A stretch of 64,000 bases of DNA from Bacteroidales bacterium UBA3297 (GCA_002362105.1 DETD01000011.1:34860-98859), one strand, 5' to 3'; numbered from the stretch's first letter, positions 27,142 to 37,642 are shown. Made by a program: numbers and translations. Notes: generated from the sequence alone by a model not told the origin.

Positions 27142-28216
27142 TTAATTTTTTATAGATTTTAAAAGAGTTATTCCAGTTAAATTGTTGGATACTTTCGCTT
27201 CCTTTTTGGGCGATGTTTATCCGAAGTTCATCGTTCTCAATCAGGCGGATTATATTTGCTGCCATAGCATCGGCATCACCCACAGGAGAGAGTAAGGCGT
27301 TCTCTTCGTTCACCGCCATTTCCTTGTAACCTTCTATATCGGTACAACATACGGCACATCCGCATAACATCGATTCTCCAATAGTTAATCCCCAACCTTC
27401 CGAACGACTAGTTGCGATAAATATGGCTGATTCATCATACAAACGACAATGTGTTTCTGCATCAGGACGCTGGTGGTATGTGTACCAATCTGGCAAGTTA
27501 CTTGGTTTTTCAGGCAGACCAAATAACCTGACATGTAGCTGAGGGAATTTTTGGTGAACAATTTCCAATGCCCTAAATCCTAATTCACAATCTTTTAACT
27601 CCATTGTGTGAAAGACCATAGTTACAGCATATTTGTCTTTCTTTTCAATAGGAGTTAAGAGTTTGAACTTTTCGAAGTCAAAACCGTTTGGAATAAATAC
27701 AGCGTCTTGTCCTTCTTCTTTTAAAATACGCTGAAGCCATCGGGAAATAACAATCTTTGTTGCCGGATAACGATATGTTTCGCGCAACTTTTGATCTGTT
27801 ACCCCACCCCAATTCTCATATCCCTGTATAAAATAGAACTTGCGGTTCGCCTCAATTTTATATTCGTTTAGATACATGGCTGTATATGGAGCAGTTGCAA
27901 CATACACATCAGTTTCAGGAACGTGGCGTTGGTTCAGAGAAAAAGCCCAGTGTTCTTTCACACGCTTGTCAAGCGGGAACCAGGTTTTACATGAGTAGCC
28001 GTAAAACCAGGTCTGAAGGTAGCGGACAATACCACTTAGTTTGAATCGGAGGGATTTCTTTGAATAAAAGATAGATCCAGCATATACAATATGTACGTCA
28101 TAGCCAGCATCGGCGAATCGGTTAGCATATTCGCAAACAACTTTCAATCCTCCACTCAGATTTTTCCCGTTCACGGGAAATAGGAATGAGATACTTTTCA
28201 TGCACCCTGTTTCCAA
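27116..28216 (-). CDS. GT4-family glycosyltransferase
   Basis: A GT-B glycosyltransferase of 361-366 residues. The N-terminus FLFPVNGKNLSGGLKVVCEY carries the glycine loop. The C-terminal domain has VFHTMELKDCELGFRAL and TSRSEGWGLTIGESMLCG, the EX7E donor motif. ATG 28216 and ATG 28201 (MKSISFLFP) are both possible starts; the second gives the tighter N-terminus. Donor unknown. Confidence 0.9.
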   Translation of the reverse strand: METGCMKSISFLFPVNGKNLSGGLKVVCEYANRFADAGYDVHIVYAGSIFYSKKSLRFKLSGIVRYLQTWFYGYSCKTWFPLDKRVKEHWAFSLNQRHVPETDVYVATAPYTAMYLNEYKIEANRKFYFIQGYENWGGVTDQKLRETYRYPATKIVISRWLQRILKEEGQDAVFIPNGFDFEKFKLLTPIEKKDKYAVTMVFHTMELKDCELGFRALEIVHQKFPQLHVRLFGLPEKPSNLPDWYTYHQRPDAETHCRLYDESAIFIATSRSEGWGLTIGESMLCGCAVCCTDIEGYKEMAVNEENALLSPVGDADAMAANIIRLIENDELRINIAQKGSESIQQFNWNNSFKIYKKLIDTNGREK

Positions 28217-28243
28217 TGGTTATGTATATTTTATTCTTACCTG

Positions 28244-29677
28244 TTAACGGTGTAGTAAGTACTTGACATCATCAAGCACATCCATCTTCAATATATAGGC
28301 GGTACCTATATACGACACAAATCCAACTACAATTCCCACAATAAGTTGAACCAGCATGTTCGGAATTATTAGAGTTATGCCATAAACTAATAACGCCATA
28401 CCTCCTGCTAGAAGCAGGAATGGATAGTAGTCTTTCATTTGCTTTGCAAAACCAAGATTGAGCAGTTTGTCGGTGTAATAAGTATTAAAGAACAAATTAA
28501 CCACGTTTACAACAATACTGGCTGCACAAAAATAGATGATGCCGAAAGGAAGAGAGACCAATAGCATAAATAGTTCCCATACTTTCTTAATCATTTCCAA
28601 CTTGAAGAAGTAGTCGCTTTTACCTTTCACCATGAGCAGGTTACGGTTTAACGTATGAATAGGCAACCACATGGTTGAGAAACATAGAATCTGCAACAAA
28701 GGGACGCATTGTTCCCATTTATCCGATAACAGTACCAATACAAACGGACGGGCTAATGCCGCCAACCCCATCATCATTGGGAACAGAACAAAAGCCAGTG
28801 CTCTCAACATTCTGCGATAGTTGTATCGGAGCCGTTCGTCATCGTCCTGCATCTTGCTTAACACAGGAAAGGTAAGCCCGTACACAATTCCAAACATACT
28901 TTGTGACGGCAATTGTGCATAACCCTCGGCTTTATTATAGATACCTAAGTCTCTTACACTGTAGTATCTACCAATAAAGATAGGTTTAACATTGTCGAAA
29001 ATAGTTGTAAGGATCTCTGTTAGGAATAGTTTGTTGCCATATCCCCAAAGATATTTGAAGGACTCTCTTGAAACCCAGGCTTTTGGTTTCCAAGGCATAC
29101 ACACCCAGTTAATAGAAAGGGTAATCACAACTCCTAACATTGATGTTATAACCAAAGCCCAAACACCTAAGCCGATGTATGCAAGGTATAACCCTACAAA
29201 GGCGCCCAGTAATCGTCCTACAACCGATGCCACAGAGACGGCCTTAAAACTCAAGCTACGGTTAAGTTGGACCACTACCGGCATACCAAAAACCGTAATG
29301 ATGCAACTTATAGCCGTAAATCTGAGTACGGGTGTCAACTCTGGTTCTTTATAGAAATCCGCGATATACGGGGATGCCGCGTATATAATGATATAGCAGA
29401 TGCTGCCAATGGTCAGACTATAGACAAAAGCAGTTGTTATATCAGAATCGTTTAAATCGGGTTTCCTGATTAAGGCAGGCGTAAAACCTGAGTCTGTGAA
29501 GATTGTCATAACAGTCAAAAACACAGCCGGCAATGCTGCAACACCATAGTCGTGTGGGTCAAGCATACGTGCCATTAAGATGCTAATGACAAAATTGATA
29601 CCGTATTTGGAAAACATTTCTATTGCTTTCCAATACAGACCAACTTTCGTTTGTTTTTTCAGGTTTGTTTCTGCCAT
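28244..29677 (-). CDS. Wzx-like lipid-linked oligosaccharide flippase
   Basis: A 477-residue membrane protein with about 12-14 TM segments of the polysaccharide-transporter (MOP/MATE-like) superfamily. Supporting stretches are SKYGINFVISILMARMLDP near the start and GIYNKAEGYAQLPSQSM in the middle. It should flip undecaprenyl-linked repeat units to the periplasm, for polymerisation by the Wzy-like protein at 22121. It lies 17 bp downstream of the second Wzc-like gene. Confidence 0.9.
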   Translation of the reverse strand: MAETNLKKQTKVGLYWKAIEMFSKYGINFVISILMARMLDPHDYGVAALPAVFLTVMTIFTDSGFTPALIRKPDLNDSDITTAFVYSLTIGSICYIIIYAASPYIADFYKEPELTPVLRFTAISCIITVFGMPVVVQLNRSLSFKAVSVASVVGRLLGAFVGLYLAYIGLGVWALVITSMLGVVITLSINWVCMPWKPKAWVSRESFKYLWGYGNKLFLTEILTTIFDNVKPIFIGRYYSVRDLGIYNKAEGYAQLPSQSMFGIVYGLTFPVLSKMQDDDERLRYNYRRMLRALAFVLFPMMMGLAALARPFVLVLLSDKWEQCVPLLQILCFSTMWLPIHTLNRNLLMVKGKSDYFFKLEMIKKVWELFMLLVSLPFGIIYFCAASIVVNVVNLFFNTYYTDKLLNLGFAKQMKDYYPFLLLAGGMALLVYGITLIIPNMLVQLIVGIVVGFVSYIGTAYILKMDVLDDVKYLLHR

Positions 29678-29694
29678 TTATCCAGAAAAAGAAA

Positions 29695-32121
29695 TTACGA
29701 TTTTTGAGAAGTGTAATAGTGACTGCCGTAACCACGACCTTGTGAGGCACCATTAAGCAACACGCACATTCCCTTGAATCGGTTCTCTTGATAGAAGTGG
29801 TCGATTTCGCCTAACATATCTTTGTCTGACTTGCCTACACACAATACAAACACAGAAACGTCAACGAATCCGCAAATCAAATCTACGTCTGCTACAATAT
29901 CAACAGGAGGGCAGTCGATAAGGACACAGTCGTAATCGTTGCGAGCGCTCTCAATCAATGTCTTCAAGCGTTCTGTATGCAACAACTCTGCAGGGTTAGG
30001 AGGCACACTACCAACTGGCAGCAAGTCAACCCCCGGCATAACCTGGTCTTTTAAGATTAAACCCTTATAATCGTCGATACGGTATGACAGATAGTTAGAC
30101 ACACCACGTCTTGCATCGGCCAAGGTTGAAAGCGTACAGCTTCTCATATCCAAGTCAATCATGAGCACTTTTTTGCCAATGAACGACATACTTGCTCCTA
30201 AGTTGGCCGTAACGAAACTCTTACCACAATCGGGCTCAAGCGATGTGAACATAACCACTTTCTTCTCTGTTTCACCATGTAGAATGAACTCAAGGTTAGT
30301 TCTTACCACACGCATACTTTCGTTGAAGTAATCACGGTTATTGTCTGAGACGTGGATTGAAACAGTTTTATGGCTAGACTTGTGTTTGAACAGCGATTTA
30401 AAGAACGGTTTCTTATTGATACCTTCAAGCATAGGCACGTCGCCAAGCTTCGCAACAGCAAGACTCTTCAGATCGCGACGAGAACGAATCTTATTGTCAG
30501 CAACCTGACCAACGAAAATAAGCATGAAAGGCAGACCCAAACCAACCATAAAGCCCATCAGCATAATTTGTCTTGTATTAGGGGCAATTGGTGACATTGG
30601 ACCAGACGACTCTTGCAACATTCGTATGTTAGAGATAGAATGGTTCAACGACATGTCGTTCTTTTCCTTTTCCTGCAACAAGAAGAGGTAAAGTTCCTCA
30701 ATAACTTTTTGCTGGCGTTCGGTTGAAATAATGTGTTTAGCCTGTTGAGTGGAATTCACAATCTGACCAGCAGTTTTACCAGCTGCACCATGCATGCTCG
30801 ATAATTGTTTTTGTATAGCAGATGTAGCCTGGTTAATAGATTCCATAATACTCTTACGATAGATTTCGAGCTGCTTATTCAGGTCGTGAACTCGTGGATG
30901 TCCCTCACCACCATACGACACAAACTCGTTGCGCTCCATTTGTAACTTGTTGTAGTTCTCAATCTGTTGCGCAATAGCTTGGTTCGAGATACCTATATCA
31001 GCAGGAAGCATGCGGTTTTGTCCGATGTTCGCACTCAAATACCGTTTTACCTGGTTCAAAATAGCCAACTGAGTGTTGTATGTTTGAATTTGGTTTTGAA
31101 TATCGTTGTTATTCTTCACATAGATATCCTGAACCGCACCCACTTGTGGCATGAGGTGACTACCCTTATACGATGCAATATTATTATCAACCTTACCCAG
31201 TTCCTTTCCTAACTGATCGACACGTTCTTCCAAGAAACGGGCTGTCTTTTCAGCCATACGTGTCTGGTTTTTCATATTGTTCTCGTCGTATACATTCAAC
31301 AATGTATTCAGAATATCGTCGGCACGGTAAATAGAATTATCGGTCATCGAGATATCAACAACAGAGCTTTGCTCGCCAGGGTTATCAACAGAAAGACCAT
31401 ACAAGAGCCATTTAGCGACGTCGGCCGATTGGTTACGGCTAACCTTTATAATAGGCACAATTTTGCGTAAATAGTCGTATGTAGGCAGTGCAGTAACACA
31501 AATCTGACCACATGGGGTTTTTAAGGTTTGACCTAACTTAGCTTTAATCGAATAATTCTCGCTTGGTGCATTTGAAAAATCGTATAACGTAATATTCTGG
31601 TTTTCTCCCAAACTTACTTTAAAGCTAACGCCAGAAGCAGCAACGTCGGAAAATATCACGTGAATAGGCACCTCAGCACCATATAACAGTTTGTCGTAAA
31701 ATCTTTCTGGGGCCTTGTATCCTAAATCAATACCAAGTTTCTTCTCGTTTGAAGTTAGAAAAGGTATTGAAATAACCGCTGGAGCCCTATACTCCACTTC
31801 AAGGCCGAGTTTCTCGACAACCTGCTTCATTAAGGCAGGAGAATGAAGCAACTCCATTTCGTTTCGCAGGCTAACGTTCTGTTGTCTTAAACCCAAATTC
31901 TCGATTGCGACTTCAGAAAAACTAGTTTCTACTTCATCACCATTGAGCAACAAAATAGATATACTGCGCATGTAGGTTGGTTCGGTACGTTTTGCGTATA
32001 CAAAGGCAATTGCCACCGCAACAATAACCGAAAACACAAACCATTTCCATTTTTTTAAACAAGCGGTCCATAAGTCCTTCATGCTTATAAACCCTTGACT
32101 TGCAATTTGATTTGTCTGCAT
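29695..32121 (-). CDS. Wzc-like chain-length determinant and tyrosine autokinase (copy 2)
   Basis: An 808-residue inner-membrane protein controlling capsule export and length. The N-terminal Wzz region has TM1 near 29-45, a long periplasmic helical hairpin (about 250-500) and TM2 near 530-550 after the proline-rich SSGPMSPIAPN. The cytoplasmic BY-kinase has Walker A SLEPDCGKSF, Walker A' MIDLDMR and Walker B VLIDCPPVD. The Tyr-containing tail is short (RGYGSHYYTS, three Tyr). It is clearly paralogous to the protein at 35273-37621, with matching motif order. Having two BY-kinases in one operon is unusual. Confidence 0.92.
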   Translation of the reverse strand: MQTNQIASQGFISMKDLWTACLKKWKWFVFSVIVAVAIAFVYAKRTEPTYMRSISILLLNGDEVETSFSEVAIENLGLRQQNVSLRNEMELLHSPALMKQVVEKLGLEVEYRAPAVISIPFLTSNEKKLGIDLGYKAPERFYDKLLYGAEVPIHVIFSDVAASGVSFKVSLGENQNITLYDFSNAPSENYSIKAKLGQTLKTPCGQICVTALPTYDYLRKIVPIIKVSRNQSADVAKWLLYGLSVDNPGEQSSVVDISMTDNSIYRADDILNTLLNVYDENNMKNQTRMAEKTARFLEERVDQLGKELGKVDNNIASYKGSHLMPQVGAVQDIYVKNNNDIQNQIQTYNTQLAILNQVKRYLSANIGQNRMLPADIGISNQAIAQQIENYNKLQMERNEFVSYGGEGHPRVHDLNKQLEIYRKSIMESINQATSAIQKQLSSMHGAAGKTAGQIVNSTQQAKHIISTERQQKVIEELYLFLLQEKEKNDMSLNHSISNIRMLQESSGPMSPIAPNTRQIMLMGFMVGLGLPFMLIFVGQVADNKIRSRRDLKSLAVAKLGDVPMLEGINKKPFFKSLFKHKSSHKTVSIHVSDNNRDYFNESMRVVRTNLEFILHGETEKKVVMFTSLEPDCGKSFVTANLGASMSFIGKKVLMIDLDMRSCTLSTLADARRGVSNYLSYRIDDYKGLILKDQVMPGVDLLPVGSVPPNPAELLHTERLKTLIESARNDYDCVLIDCPPVDIVADVDLICGFVDVSVFVLCVGKSDKDMLGEIDHFYQENRFKGMCVLLNGASQGRGYGSHYYTSQKS

Positions 32122-32151
32122 ATATTAATCTGTTTTTATTCTATTATGTGT

Positions 32152-33114
32152 TTATCTGCTTAGTTTCATGTTAATTTTAAATAACCTTATCAGCAGTTCC
32201 TTATATATTTTGTTGAAGAATCCGCCTTTTTTAAAGACAGTTTTATATAGTTCACTAAATATCTTGTTTTTACCGAATTCCATCAGAGCTAACGGACATT
32301 CGCCAATCATATCGTCGTAAATATGAATAAACTCAACAATTTTGAATAACTCGATTCTGTAAAATTTACCTAAATCTATACCGCTTAGCATGTGGTCGCT
32401 GTTGATAGCTACACTTTTTATGTATTTCTTGTTAATCGAGTTCATAATGCTATTCTCATTATAACGATAGAAATAGGTGTCTTTTGAAGCTAATGCAATA
32501 GCTTTAATTTTACGCGAACAATCTAAATGCCATGAGAAATCTTCAAACACAACTCCTTGAATAAACGATATGTTGTTGCTTGTAAGAAACTCTTTTTTTA
32601 TCAGTGCGTTTGTACAATTGATGTGGTAGTGGTTAAGTGTGAGTTCTCTGCGTATAAAGTCAGCGTCGTCACAATATTCGGGCAAATGGTGTTTTGTCAG
32701 ACACAAGTGGAAGTCATCGTTTTGCTTTTTGTCTAATGAATATGAAATACCATCGACAAAATCAGCATTCGGATACTTTAATGCCAAATTCCACAAGGTT
32801 TCAATACAATCTGGTGTTATATAGTCATCGCTGTCCAAGAAGAAGACATACTTTCCTTCTGCAGCATTTACCGCATTGTTTCTTGCACAACTTAATCCTT
32901 TATTCACTTCATGGTGAATAAATTTAATTTTAATATCGCCTTTATAAGCGTTGATAACCGATTCTGCGATTTCAGCACTTCTGTCCTTACCACAATCGTC
33001 TACTAAAATACATTCAAGTCCATCGGTCATCGTCTGGTTTAGTACACTTTGAACGCACTCTTCAATGTAAGGTTCAACATTGTAGATAGGAATAATAACA
33101 CTAACGTTAGCCAT
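32152..33114 (-). CDS. GT2-family glycosyltransferase
   Basis: A 320-residue GT-A transferase beginning VSVIIPIYNVEPYIEECVQS. It has LVDDCGKDRS and the metal-site motif VFFLDSDDYI, then GVVFEDFSWHL with the acceptor-side ED. It acts in capsule repeat assembly. It is 30 bp upstream of the second Wzc-like gene. Confidence 0.92.
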   Translation of the reverse strand: MANVSVIIPIYNVEPYIEECVQSVLNQTMTDGLECILVDDCGKDRSAEIAESVINAYKGDIKIKFIHHEVNKGLSCARNNAVNAAEGKYVFFLDSDDYITPDCIETLWNLALKYPNADFVDGISYSLDKKQNDDFHLCLTKHHLPEYCDDADFIRRELTLNHYHINCTNALIKKEFLTSNNISFIQGVVFEDFSWHLDCSRKIKAIALASKDTYFYRYNENSIMNSINKKYIKSVAINSDHMLSGIDLGKFYRIELFKIVEFIHIYDDMIGECPLALMEFGKNKIFSELYKTVFKKGGFFNKIYKELLIRLFKINMKLSR

Positions 33115-33148
33115 ATTCGATTGTATATAAAATCTAAGCCTTTCTTAT

Positions 33149-34087
33149 TTACTTTTTCTTTAGATATAAATTAAGTAGAAATTCTCCAAATTTACCGAAA
33201 TTGAACCCCAACCAGTAGATATAAGCAACTGGAGGTTGAAGCCCATACGATTTTAAATGCTTGTGTGCAAACCCGTAGACTGATTTCGCCTCCACAATCC
33301 CTTTTGTTTTAAGGATGGCAATTTTCAGTCGCATAGCCAAACATGAGAAATCCTCTTCATATCGCTCGAAAACGTTATATTTTTTCAAGAATTGATAACA
33401 ATTTTCAATGTTCGGCATTGCTTTTATCAGAATCTCATTCCCGTTCGCTTTCGAAGTGACAGCGTTTTCATTTAAACGGTTGTAACAATATAAAGACTCT
33501 GGCACATAGCTGTTTTTGGCCTGCTTTAAAAGCAATTGTGTTGTAAGAAAAACATCTTCCATCATCCAACTGGCTGGAAATGTAATATCTGCAAGCAAAT
33601 CGGCACGTATAATTTTATTTACGAACCAGCCCGATATTCTACCCCAGTATAGACTTCTCAACATTTCAGTAGAAGAGGAATTGTACTTGATTTTGAAATC
33701 ACGTGTTCCCTCTTTTTCTACCATTTCAACATCACACCAAGCTATATCTGAGTTATTCTCTTCTGCGGAACGAACCAGTTTTTCAGTCATTTCAGGTTTA
33801 ATCCAGTCATCGCTGTCAACAAACTGTATGAATTGACCTTTGGCAACACTAAGTCCAAATTTTCGAGCAAGAGAAGCTCCTTGGTTTTCCCGGTGATAGA
33901 CGATGACGCGTTCATCCTTATTGTGATAGCTATCACAAATTGCAGGACTACCATCAGTTGAACCATCGTCAATAAGAACCACCTCTATGTTTGTATAGGT
34001 TTGTGCAATAACACTATCTAAACATTTTGCCAAATATTTCTCTGTATTATATACTGGTATAATGATAGACACCAACTTGCTACCCAT
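33149..34087 (-). CDS. GT2-family glycosyltransferase
   Basis: A GT-A transferase of 312 residues from ATG 34087 (MGSKLVSIIIPVYN), with LIDDGSTDGS, the metal-site motif QFVDSDDWI, and SWMMEDVFL. An ATG 22 codons earlier (34153) also fits the frame, but it would add a tail that does not match the family, which normally begins a few residues before SIIIPVYN. I therefore prefer 34087. Donor unknown. Confidence 0.9.
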   Translation of the reverse strand: MGSKLVSIIIPVYNTEKYLAKCLDSVIAQTYTNIEVVLIDDGSTDGSPAICDSYHNKDERVIVYHRENQGASLARKFGLSVAKGQFIQFVDSDDWIKPEMTEKLVRSAEENNSDIAWCDVEMVEKEGTRDFKIKYNSSSTEMLRSLYWGRISGWFVNKIIRADLLADITFPASWMMEDVFLTTQLLLKQAKNSYVPESLYCYNRLNENAVTSKANGNEILIKAMPNIENCYQFLKKYNVFERYEEDFSCLAMRLKIAILKTKGIVEAKSVYGFAHKHLKSYGLQPPVAYIYWLGFNFGKFGEFLLNLYLKKK

Positions 34088-34174
34088 AACGTATATTTCT
34101 GTATTAAAAATTTTATCCAGCCTTTTTAAAGCTGAAGACAAATATGCTGACATATTGAAGTTATATTTCCGTTG

Positions 34175-35260
34175 TCATTCTTTAAAATGCCTATAACGGA
34201 AATATAAGGCTCTCCAGCGTGTCAAGTAATAGTATTTTAAAAATTGGGGGAGATTACTGTAATGACTGTTATCTATGTCCACTACATGTAAGTCTTCGAA
34301 AGATTTTCCTTCCATTAACCCGATAAATGTCATTTCCTCGTTAAATGCACTAAAATAGATGCGGTACAAATCATCACTCTGCTTTAACATACAAGACCGG
34401 TACAATGCTGTTTGGTAGAATGAGCCAATTGCACCCGAATTTGTTAGAACTAACTTGACAAACTCAAAAGTCTTTTTATCAGAACTCTTCCATAGCGTTA
34501 GTTCGTCATTAATAAAATCATAAACCAACAACCAATAAAATCCGTCCGCTTTTATTACATCCAAATGCCATGGCTTGCATTCATGACCGTTTAAGGCACA
34601 AGGTTGTGCATTTCCCCACTTCTTGGGATTAGAGTTTTCCATATAGAAGACCTTGCTATTGTCTACATACCACATTTCATATATGGAATCAGATCGCAAA
34701 ATAGCAGGACTTACAAACTCTAATTCTTGTATCGTTCCAAAATTACACAACGTATCACATTCAGACCAATGAACACCATCGGTAGTTTTTTTACGTAGGA
34801 GAAAAACATTTCTTTTTTCTTCAATATTTCCGTAGCGTTTATTAATCCGATACCAGCACTCAAGTGTGTCTCCATTTTGCACCAAATGAGGATCGGAATA
34901 ATAATCTAAGTTTTTAATTCCAATGGAGTCTAAATCGTCCAAAGGATTCTTTATGATTTCAGTCCAATGAATACCATCATTTGAGACGTGTAAAGATGGG
35001 CATTCGTTCCTGTCTCTATAGGGCTTTGAGTAGGGATAGAAAGGTGTCTCTGCCATCCAGAACTTGTAATTGTTCCATCCTTTCTCAAAGTATTTTACAG
35101 ATGGATGGTATGGCGAGTTAGAACCATCAAACGTGGTTATTTTTAGCGGGGCCTGATTAAAGTCGCGTAGCTTTATCCATTCGCGAGATATATCAATAAC
35201 TAATGCAAGAAGCACACCAATACCTAAAACCTTTAAAATAACAGTAAAGTATTTTTTCAT
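34175..35260 (-). CDS. Membrane-anchored beta-propeller glycosidase-like protein
   Basis: A 361-residue protein with one N-terminal TM (about 6-24) and the rest predicted outside the cytoplasm. The soluble part repeats the pattern of a five-bladed propeller of the GH43/GH32-like type: PSVKYFEKGWNNYKFWMAET, CPSLHVSNDGIHWTEI, SDPHLVQNGDTLECWY, SPAILRSDSIYEMWYVDN. An acidic set for catalysis is plausible (D in SDPH, E in LECWY) but unproven. It lies between a Wzc-like protein and glycosyltransferases, so it may trim or bind the polymer at the periplasmic face (inference). A BNR-repeat binding protein is the alternative. Confidence 0.6.
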   Translation of the reverse strand: MKKYFTVILKVLGIGVLLALVIDISREWIKLRDFNQAPLKITTFDGSNSPYHPSVKYFEKGWNNYKFWMAETPFYPYSKPYRDRNECPSLHVSNDGIHWTEIIKNPLDDLDSIGIKNLDYYSDPHLVQNGDTLECWYRINKRYGNIEEKRNVFLLRKKTTDGVHWSECDTLCNFGTIQELEFVSPAILRSDSIYEMWYVDNSKVFYMENSNPKKWGNAQPCALNGHECKPWHLDVIKADGFYWLLVYDFINDELTLWKSSDKKTFEFVKLVLTNSGAIGSFYQTALYRSCMLKQSDDLYRIYFSAFNEEMTFIGLMEGKSFEDLHVVDIDNSHYSNLPQFLKYYYLTRWRALYFRYRHFKE

Positions 35261-35272
35261 TCGTCTTATTAG

Positions 35273-37621
35273 TTATGAATGCTTAGCTAACGATCCGTAA
35301 TAATGGTTGCTTCCACCTTTTAGATGTTTAACACCATTAAGAACCGCACACATGTTTCTAAAACGTTTTTCTGCATAGAGTTCGTTTGCCTCAGTAAGCA
35401 TGTCTAGGTTGGTTAAACCTGCCTTCATCACATAAATTGTTACATCGGCAAACACATTAATCAAGTCGTCATCGGCTACAATGTCAACAGGAGGGCAGTC
35501 AATTATAATACATTCATATTTTGATTTTAATGTATTTATTAATTCTGCTAAACGTGAAGATTGCAGCAATTCTGTAGGATTTGGCGGCAAACTGCCAACA
35601 GGTAGCAAGTCAACACCTTCGAAAAAAGCGTCTTTCCGAATAAGTTTATCTAAGTCGTTTTCCGAATAAGACAGATAACTCGAAGCGCCACGATTTGCAT
35701 CTTTTATTAATGTCGATACAGTGGCTTTTCGCATATCTAAGTCTACAAGGATTACTTTCTTGCCCACAAGAGATATACATGCTGCCAGATTCGATGAAAC
35801 AAAACTCTTTCCACAATTTGGTACCGATGAAGTCATCATAACGACCATGTTGCCATCTTTGCCTTGATGAATAAATTCAAGGTTAGTACGCAACATTCGC
35901 ATACTTTCATTAAAGCTGTCTCTACTTTTATTGTCAATATAGATGTGAACCTTCTTATTTCTGATTTCCTTCTTAAACCATGAAAGCTTTTTCTCCATTG
36001 AAGGAACATCACCTAACAACGGAACCTGCAGACCCATTAAATCGGTGCGTAGGTAAACTTTGTCGTCAGATATAGTCAAGAAAAAGATAAACACAAATGG
36101 GATAATCAAACCACCAAAGAAGCCCATCACCATTATTTGTGTTTTTAGTGGGGCAAGCTGATGTGAAGGACCAAAGGCAGTTTGCATAACCCGGATGGTA
36201 GACACATTGTGACTTAACGCTATAGCGTTTCGTTCCTTCTGAAAGTATAGAAAGGCATAAAGTTCCTCTAGCAATCTACGCATACGTCCTTTTGAGATGA
36301 GTGTCATTTCATGATGCGCCGAGTTTGCCATATTCGCGTCAATACCCTCTGCTGTAACTTCCAACCCTTCTAGCTGTGTTTCCATCACATTGGTCGTGTG
36401 TTCGATAGTAGAAAGGATGGTATTTCTATAGATATTAAGTTGGCGGTCTAAATCAATAACCGCTGGGTTACCGACACCGGTCGATGCTGCAAGATCGTTT
36501 CGTTCCGTCTGCAAAGCATTGTAATTACTGATTTGCTTGGTTATTTCATAGTTCTCAATACCAATGTCAGTGGGAATATATTTATTTGTTCCCATATTCT
36601 GCAGCATGTTTTGTTGCACATATCTCAGAGCAGCCAATTGGGCGGAATGTCTGTTAATCATACCTGCCTGCTCGTAGCTCTGTTTAAAATAGATGCCCTG
36701 GTTACTCTCAACGTCTGATATCAGAAAAGTACCCTTATATGCTGCAATGCTATTATCGATATTATTTAAACGGTTTGTCAAATCTTGAACCCGCGATTGA
36801 AGGAAGGTAACTGTTTGCTCTGCTCTCCGGCTATGAATACGCATTGCTTCATCGTCGTATACACGCATTAACGTATTAAGAATGGCTTCAGCCCTGTCTG
36901 GCGACTCATCGATTAACGTCATTCGAACCACATCGGTCCACATTCTGGCGTTTTCGACCTCAATATTTTTTATTATATTGATTGAGACATCTTTCGATAA
37001 ATTTTTATGTATCCACAGTGCAGGAGTGGCATTACACAAATCTTCGTAATTGTGTTTAGCTTCAACAAAAACCTTTCCTAGCGGAGTTGTAATTGTATCA
37101 CCAATTTGTCCTTTTATGCGAATTGAATCTTGCTGGTGCCCCGAAAACTCAGACAGCATTATTTTACCATCTTTGTACAAATTCAATTTGAAGAACGCAC
37201 CAGATAATGATTCATCGGCAAAAAAGACGTTAACAGGAACTATATCACCATAAACCATTTGGTTAAAGAACTCACCTGGTTTTCTGTATTCAACATCGAG
37301 GTGCAGTTTTTCCACCACCTGCTTCATCATAGCAGGAGAACGGAGTACATCAATTTCATTAACTAGTTTTGCCTTAGATGTCTCAATACCCAACCCCCTG
37401 ACTTTCAAATCGGAATACTTATACCGGTCACAGTTTGCAGTATTCAACACCATGAGCGACGCAGAACGTACATAGATGGGAATGCTTTTCCTATAGAAAA
37501 CATAGGCTAACGACATCATTATGATGACCGATATAACAAACCACCACCAATGTTTCAAACAGGCTTTCCACATCTCACTGGCAGTGAGGTAGTCCCGCTT
37601 TTCAACTATATGTGTCTGCAT
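35273..37621 (-). CDS. Wzc-like chain-length determinant and tyrosine autokinase (copy 1)
   Basis: A 782-residue protein with the same layout as the copy at 29695: Wzz region with TM1 near 29-45, a periplasmic coiled part, and TM2 near 510-530 after HQLAPLKTQ. The BY-kinase follows, with Walker A SSVPNCGKSF, Walker A' LVDLDMRKATVS and Walker B IIIDCPPVDI. The tail has only two adjacent Tyr (SNHYYGS). It follows the Wza-like gene by 21 bp, the normal place for the export partner. The two copies differ enough that recent duplication is unlikely. Confidence 0.92.
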   Translation of the reverse strand: MQTHIVEKRDYLTASEMWKACLKHWWWFVISVIIMMSLAYVFYRKSIPIYVRSASLMVLNTANCDRYKYSDLKVRGLGIETSKAKLVNEIDVLRSPAMMKQVVEKLHLDVEYRKPGEFFNQMVYGDIVPVNVFFADESLSGAFFKLNLYKDGKIMLSEFSGHQQDSIRIKGQIGDTITTPLGKVFVEAKHNYEDLCNATPALWIHKNLSKDVSINIIKNIEVENARMWTDVVRMTLIDESPDRAEAILNTLMRVYDDEAMRIHSRRAEQTVTFLQSRVQDLTNRLNNIDNSIAAYKGTFLISDVESNQGIYFKQSYEQAGMINRHSAQLAALRYVQQNMLQNMGTNKYIPTDIGIENYEITKQISNYNALQTERNDLAASTGVGNPAVIDLDRQLNIYRNTILSTIEHTTNVMETQLEGLEVTAEGIDANMANSAHHEMTLISKGRMRRLLEELYAFLYFQKERNAIALSHNVSTIRVMQTAFGPSHQLAPLKTQIMVMGFFGGLIIPFVFIFFLTISDDKVYLRTDLMGLQVPLLGDVPSMEKKLSWFKKEIRNKKVHIYIDNKSRDSFNESMRMLRTNLEFIHQGKDGNMVVMMTSSVPNCGKSFVSSNLAACISLVGKKVILVDLDMRKATVSTLIKDANRGASSYLSYSENDLDKLIRKDAFFEGVDLLPVGSLPPNPTELLQSSRLAELINTLKSKYECIIIDCPPVDIVADDDLINVFADVTIYVMKAGLTNLDMLTEANELYAEKRFRNMCAVLNGVKHLKGGSNHYYGSLAKHS

Positions 37622-37642
37622 AGGTGAAACTAGTATATGAGA

